Below are positions 59,151 through 64,000 of a stretch of 64,000 nt of DNA, one piece after another. Location of the stretch: contig WEDG01002906.1 of assembly GCA_017591395.1 (NCBI GenBank), positions 62,001 through 126,000 on the forward strand. The letters run 5' to 3'. Both the position numbers and the translations under genes were made by a program. Below the pieces are notes generated by a model. It was not told the origin of the DNA. It made no database searches and worked only from the letters and a program-made list of their open reading frames with translations. Origin of the DNA: Schistocephalus solidus. Its lineage: Eukaryota > Platyhelminthes > Cestoda > Diphyllobothriidea > Diphyllobothriidae. Within the stretch, counting starts at the first letter, position 1. Each line of letters begins with the position of its first letter.

Positions 59151-60518
59151 TTTCTGCCCACAAGTAGCAGAAAATGGTCGTATCGGACAGAACATAACAC
59201 GTAAAGAAAACCAAAAACTTTCTGGATGTTCAATGCAAAAAGTACCTCATAAAGACGCTGCTGAAGAGATTACTGCGACACTAGAGTGCGATAATGCCGA
59301 CTGATCGATTCATGCCAGGAGTCCAAAAACAGTCTTGCCTTCAGCCTAGCCTGGGCTACTCCAACGTGCGAACTCTTAAATCGGTTTTTGCGACGTTCGA
59401 CACTTAAATCAGACGTTGCAGTCTGACCATCGAAACCCCTAATAGACCATTGAAGGAAGTGGAAGTTAATTTTATTTCCGCAAACTTCCCTTTCTAGTAA
59501 ACTTCCGAGAAAACACCTTAAGAAAGTTCCTTCATGGACTTGCTCAGCAACTATAGTTGGGATACTGTTCGCTCCCAACCAAATTCTGAACAAAGGGAAA
59601 AAGTGGAAATTGTCTACCCAGACCACTCGTTAACTTTCTTGGGAGCCCCAACTTATTTTTGTTTCATGAGTCGGCACCTACCCAAAAGTATACATGGACA
59701 TTTCCCAGTAAGGCGGCGAAATGTCAATACAAGGAACACAACTAACACCATCCGTGCATAAACAGTGGGAAGATGGCATTGATTGGATGCCAGGGATGCC
59801 TAGTGTCTTTATCTCAAAATTTCGTTTTATTGAGACCTACTGCGCGAAATCCTGAATTGATTCCTCGATAAAACTGTTGTGCGGACGTGGTCAACATTTC
59901 AGGAACCACGTTCATTCGAAACCTTGCGAAACAACGCCAAGACACAGGAATAGAAATTCCAGTAAGTCCAGGAGCCTTAAATTAAATTGCAGGGGAAGGT
60001 TTTTGGTTCAGGTTGCTGTTACGGCCACCATGCCAACTCTATTACTTGTAGAGCAAGGTGCATATTCCCGTTTCGTATCCCATTACTACTTCTTATCATT
60101 TCCTGAATTACTGATACCGGCTACGCCTAACTTTCCTCTCATAATTCGTCTTCATTGATCGGAAAAAGTGACAATTACCCTATATGTCCAGATTACCCAC
60201 GCACTAAACGTAACTTTGTGACTATAAAAATGAATAGATGTGATGGGAATTCATCGAAACCAACTATACTATCGTCTAATAGTCTTATAGGTTCTAAAGA
60301 ATTCAATTTTTAGGGGGCAGGAAACATTTGGGGAAGATATGATGCATTCCGGGCCAGCATGAAAATAATGAATAAAATCAAGTAAATATGAAATGCAAGT
60401 TTTATCTGAACTGTCAACTACGATAGCTGCTCCTGCTATTAGTGAGCAAGCTTTTGATTACGTTACCAGGACGACTGAATAGCGCGTTTGAAATTATTTT
60501 ACAAAGTCAATTTTTATC
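59151..60518. other. Unannotated stretch
   Basis: Frames at 59270-59626 (-), 59534-59761 (+) and 59877-60158 (+) overlap partly and match nothing I know. No array or clear element end is seen. Confidence 0.35.
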
Positions 60519-60534
60519 ATATATATATATATAT
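60519..60534. repeat. (AT)8 microsatellite at an element end
   Basis: Eight AT units directly follow the 3' end ('cttcttctga') of the minus-strand tail at 60535-60612, a typical insertion site or tail extension. Confidence 0.8.
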
Positions 60535-60612
60535 CAGAAGAAGAGGCGATTAATGGAACAATAAGTTTAATATCCTGACATTTCAAAATCAAACAAGATT
60601 CCATCGTCAGAG
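60535..60612 (-). mobile_element. Element 3' tail with core-intact hammerhead motif
   Basis: CTGACGA (60610-60604), a stem GGAATC/GATTTT with two wobble pairs, GAAATGTC (60584-60577), then AGG, which can pair with the CCT before the core as a short stem I. The tail ends 'cgcctcttcttctga' beside the AT repeat. The coding part is absent. Confidence 0.6.
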
Positions 60613-60724
60613 GTAGGTTCAGTACGGCCCCTCACAGACCATATAGGTTATAAAGATGCTGCCTCTACAGCTATTCGTGCAGGATGCACTGCAGAATGCA
60701 TATGCATATGCAGAATGATATAAC

Positions 60725-63700
60725 CAACAAAGACAAGGAAGATTAGAATGGCTATTTCTGGCTTATTAGCCATCATCAGCCAGCCATACCCAAACCCAGG
60801 CACTGCGGCATCTAAGGTTCGAATTCGCGACCTGTCGGGCAGAAGCCCAACGCTCTACCCACTGCGCCACGAGATCGTTGTCTTGCCGGTTTCGATCGGG
60901 AATATAAACCATGAAAGTTCAGCACTCACCGATCGGTTACAGGACTCACTCGTCCCGTTGTACATAAAGTTTAACTCTACGGCCCCGCCAGCAGCCACAG
61001 AGCAGCCAGTGCTATAGGCAGAATGATATAACCGACAAAGTCAATGGTGACTGGAATGGCCATTTCTGGTTTATTTGCCGTCATCAGCCAGCCATACCCA
61101 ACTACAGGCGCTGCGGCGCCCAAGGCTCGAATTCGCGACCTGCGTAAAGACATCCAACGCACTACCCAGCGCGCTACGAGCTCATTGTATTGCTGGAATT
61201 AATCGGGAATATTAAAAACGATAGTTGGCCGCTAACCGATCGGTTACAGGAGTCATTCGTTCCGAAGTGCCTTTGGGTTAACTCTAGAGCCACGCAAAAC
61301 AACCACAGAGCAGATAGTCTTATAGGCAGAATGATATTACCGATAAAATCAATGAAGACTGGAATGGCAATTTCTGGCTTATACAGCGTCATGAGCCAGC
61401 CATACCCAACTACAGGCACTGCGGTAACCGAGGCTCGAATTCGCGACCTGTCGGGCAGGCTTCGAACGCTCTACCCACTGCACTGCCAGTAGCCACAGAG
61501 CAGCCAGTGATATAGGGAGAATGATATAACCAACAAAGACAAGGGACACTGGAACGTCCATTTCTGGCTTATAAGCCGTCATCAGCCAGCCAAACCTCAC
61601 CCCAGGCGCTGTGGCGTCCAAGACTCGAACTCGCGATCTCTCGGGAAGAAGTCCAACGCCCTACCCACAGCGCCACGAGATCGTTGTTTTGCTGGTTTCG
61701 ATCGGGAATATTACCAATGATAGTTGGGCGCTAGCCGATCGGTTACAGGAATCACTCGTCCCATTGTGCATTGGGGTTAACTCTAGAGCACCGCCAGAAG
61801 CAACAGAGCAGCTTGTGATAAAGGCAGAATGATATTAACGACAAAGTCAATGGAGACGGGAATGTCCATTTGTGTATTATTAGCCATCATCAGCCAGCCA
61901 TACTAAACCCGAGGCGCTGCGGCACCAAGTGCTTGAAATCGCGACCTGCGGGAATAATGCTTATGCTATACCAACTGCGACACGAGCTCGTTGTCTTGCT
62001 GGTTTCATTCTGGAATATTAACAATGATAGATGGGTGCTTACGGAACGGTAACAGCACTCACTCTGCCCGTTTTCCCTTGTGGTTAACTCTAGAGCCCCA
62101 CCAGTAGCCACAGAGCAGCTATTGATAGAGGCAGAATAATATAACCGAGAAAGACAAGGGAGACTGGATTGTCCATTTCTGACATATAAGCCGTCATCAG
62201 CCAGCAATACCCAACCCCAGGCAATGCGGTGCCCAAGGCTCCAATTCACAACCTGACGGGAAGACTTCGAACGCTCTACCCACTGCACGACGAGCTCGTT
62301 GTCTTGCTGGTTTTGCTCGGGAATATTAACAATGATTGTTGGGCGCTCGCCGATCGGTTACAGGACTCACTCATCCCGTTGTGCCTAAATGTTTACTCTA
62401 GAGCGCCGCCAGCAGCCACAGAGAAGCTTGTGATGAAGTGAGAATGATACAACCAAGAAAGACAAGGGAGACTGGAATGTCCATTTCTGGCTAATTAGCC
62501 GTCATCAGCCAGCCAAACCTCACCCAGGCGCTGTGGCGTCCAAGACTCGAACTCGCGACCTCTCAGGAAGAAGTCCAACGCCCTACCCATAGCGCCACGA
62601 GCTCATTGTTTTGCTGGTTTCGATCGGGAATATTACCAATGATAGTTGGGCGCTCGCCGATCGGTTACAGGAATCACTCGTCCCGTTGTGCATTGGGGTT
62701 AACTCTAGAGCACCGCCAGAAGCAACAGAGCAGCTTGTGGTAAAGGCAGAATGATATTAACGACAAAGTCAATGGAGACGGGAATGGCCATTTGTGTATT
62801 ATTAGCCATCATCAGCCAGCCATACTAAACCCCAGGCGCTGCGGCACCAAAAGCTTGAAATCGCGACCTGTCAGGGAGAAGTCTAACGCTCTTCCAACTA
62901 CGACACGAGCTCGTTGTCTTGCTGGTTTCGATAGGGCAAATTGACAATGATAGTTGGGCAATCACGGATCATTCAAAGCACTCACTCGTCCCGTTGTCGC
63001 TTGTGGTTAAATCTAGAGCCCCACCAGTAGCCACAGAGCAGCTAGTGATACAGGCAGAATGATATAACCGAGAAAGACAAGGGAGACTGGAATGTCCATT
63101 TCGGACATATTAGCCGTCATCAGCCAGCAATACCCAACCCCAGGCAATGCGGCGCCCAAGTCTCCAATTCACGACCTGACGGGAAGACTTCGAACGCTCT
63201 ACCCACTGCACCACGAGCTCGTTGTTATGCTGGTTTCGATCGGGAATATTAACAATGGTAGTTGGTGCTCACCGATGGGTTACAGAAATCACTCGTCCCG
63301 TTGTGCATTGGGGTTAACTTTAGAGCCCCGCCAGCAGCAACAGAGCAGCTTGTGATAAAGGCAGAATGATAATACCGACAAAGTCAATGGAGACGGGAAT
63401 GGCCATTTGTGTATTATTAGCCATCATCAGCCAGCCATACTAACCCCAGGCGCTGCGGCACCAAGTGCTTGAAATCGCGACCTGTCAGGGAGAAGTCTAA
63501 CGCTCTTCCAACAACGACACGAGCTCGTTGTCTTGCTGGTTTCGATAGGGCAAATTGACAATGATAGTTGGGCAATCACGGATCATTCAAAGCACTCACT
63601 CGTCCCGTTGTCGCTTGTGGTTAAATCTAGAGCCCTGCCAGTAGCCACAGAGCAGCAAGTGATATAGGCAGAATGATATTACAGACAAAGACAAGGGAGA

Positions 63701-64000
63701 CTGGATTGTCCATTTCTGACATATAAGCCGTCATCAGCCAGCAATATCCAACCCCAGACAATGCGGCGCCCAAGGCTCCAATTAACGACCTGACGGGAAG
63801 ACTTCGAACGCTCTACCCACTGCACCACGAGCTCGTTGTCTTGCTGGTTTCGCTCGGGAATATTACCAGTGATAGTTGGGCGCTCGCGGATCGGTTACAG
63901 GAATCACTCATCCCATTGTGCATTGGGGTTAACTCTAGAGCACCGCCAGCAGCCACAGAGCAGCTTGTGATTTAGGCAGAATGATATTACCGACAAAGAA
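60725..64000 (-). repeat. SINE-derived tandem array, about 306-bp units, runs off the right edge
   Basis: The unit start 'aggcagaatgatat' recurs near 61018, 61321, 61511, 61823, 62136, 62440, 62744, 63054, 63360, 63667 and 63975, a spacing of about 304-313 apart from one 190-bp deleted unit. On the minus strand each unit carries a tRNA-like head: A box TGGCGCAGTGG (best at 60869-60879) and, about 35 bases on, a B-box-like GCGAATTCGAACC (60819-60831). The SINE body seen at 4.2 kb follows. From 61.5 kb the units follow the order a-b-c-a-b-c-b-c, told apart by 'cgctgtggcgtccaagac' (a), 'gcggcaccaa.tgcttgaaa' (b) and 'caatgcggcgcccaag' (c). Confidence 0.88.

Noticed and set aside
59270..59626. 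118-codon minus-strand frame next to the hammerhead tail at 59.1 kb, considered as PLE protein
   Set aside because: No reverse-transcriptase or GIY-YIG motif could be read in it.
60725..64000. Possible tRNA gene cluster
   Set aside because: A and B boxes are present, but the rest of the cloverleaf cannot be formed and the downstream part is SINE body, so these are tRNA-derived SINE heads.

Overview
The window looks like nuclear DNA of a flatworm, most likely a tapeworm of the Diphyllobothrium/Spirometra/Schistocephalus kind. That is inference. It rests on short eukaryotic exons in long AT-rich introns, many decayed Penelope-like elements (PLEs) with hammerhead-type 3' tails, LINE 3' ends of the type common in flatworm drafts, and a C2H2 zinc-finger repeat family that I associate with diphyllobothriid genomes. 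No prokaryotic genes, CRISPR arrays or rRNA genes are visible.

The main gene is a prominin-like pentaspan membrane protein on the minus strand. Eight exons (55618 down to 37954) join with consistent splice phases into an 853-codon reading frame. The five membrane segments and two large extracellular loops fall almost exactly where they do in vertebrate prominin-1 (865 aa). Its introns hold PLE fragments, a SINE fragment and telomere-like degenerate repeats. At the left edge (175-498, plus strand) lies the last exon of a second prominin gene, tail-to-tail with the first and about 37 kb away. The two last exons share a 233-bp nearly identical tract inside otherwise diverged exons, which suggests gene conversion.

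Between the two prominin 3' ends: PLE fragments (2.6-4.1 kb), a SINE end, a decayed LINE reverse transcriptase (4.45-6.0 kb), a large imperfect inverted repeat (arms 6181-7500 and 8219-9506), a LINE 3' end (11.24-11.8 kb), then a 24-kb tandem array (11.8-35.7 kb). The array has four related subunit types, A to D, of about 300-395 bp. They are arranged as higher-order repeats of about 1056 bp (BCD) or 1451 bp (BCDA), with a homogeneous block of about 16 A units of about 392 bp at 23-29 kb next to a 100-N assembly gap. The D subunits keep a recognisable C2H2 zinc finger on the minus strand, so the satellite appears to descend from a zinc-finger gene family. Single diverged relatives lie inside the inverted repeat and at 37.2 kb.

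Upstream of the prominin gene (55.6-60.5 kb) I see no convincing gene, but two hammerhead-type element tails (59.1 and 60.6 kb). From 60.73 kb to the right edge runs a second tandem array of about 306-bp units. Each contains a tRNA-derived SINE head (A and B boxes on the minus strand) and the units follow an a-b-c order.

Feature ends for decayed elements are read by eye and are approximate (usually +/-50 bp).
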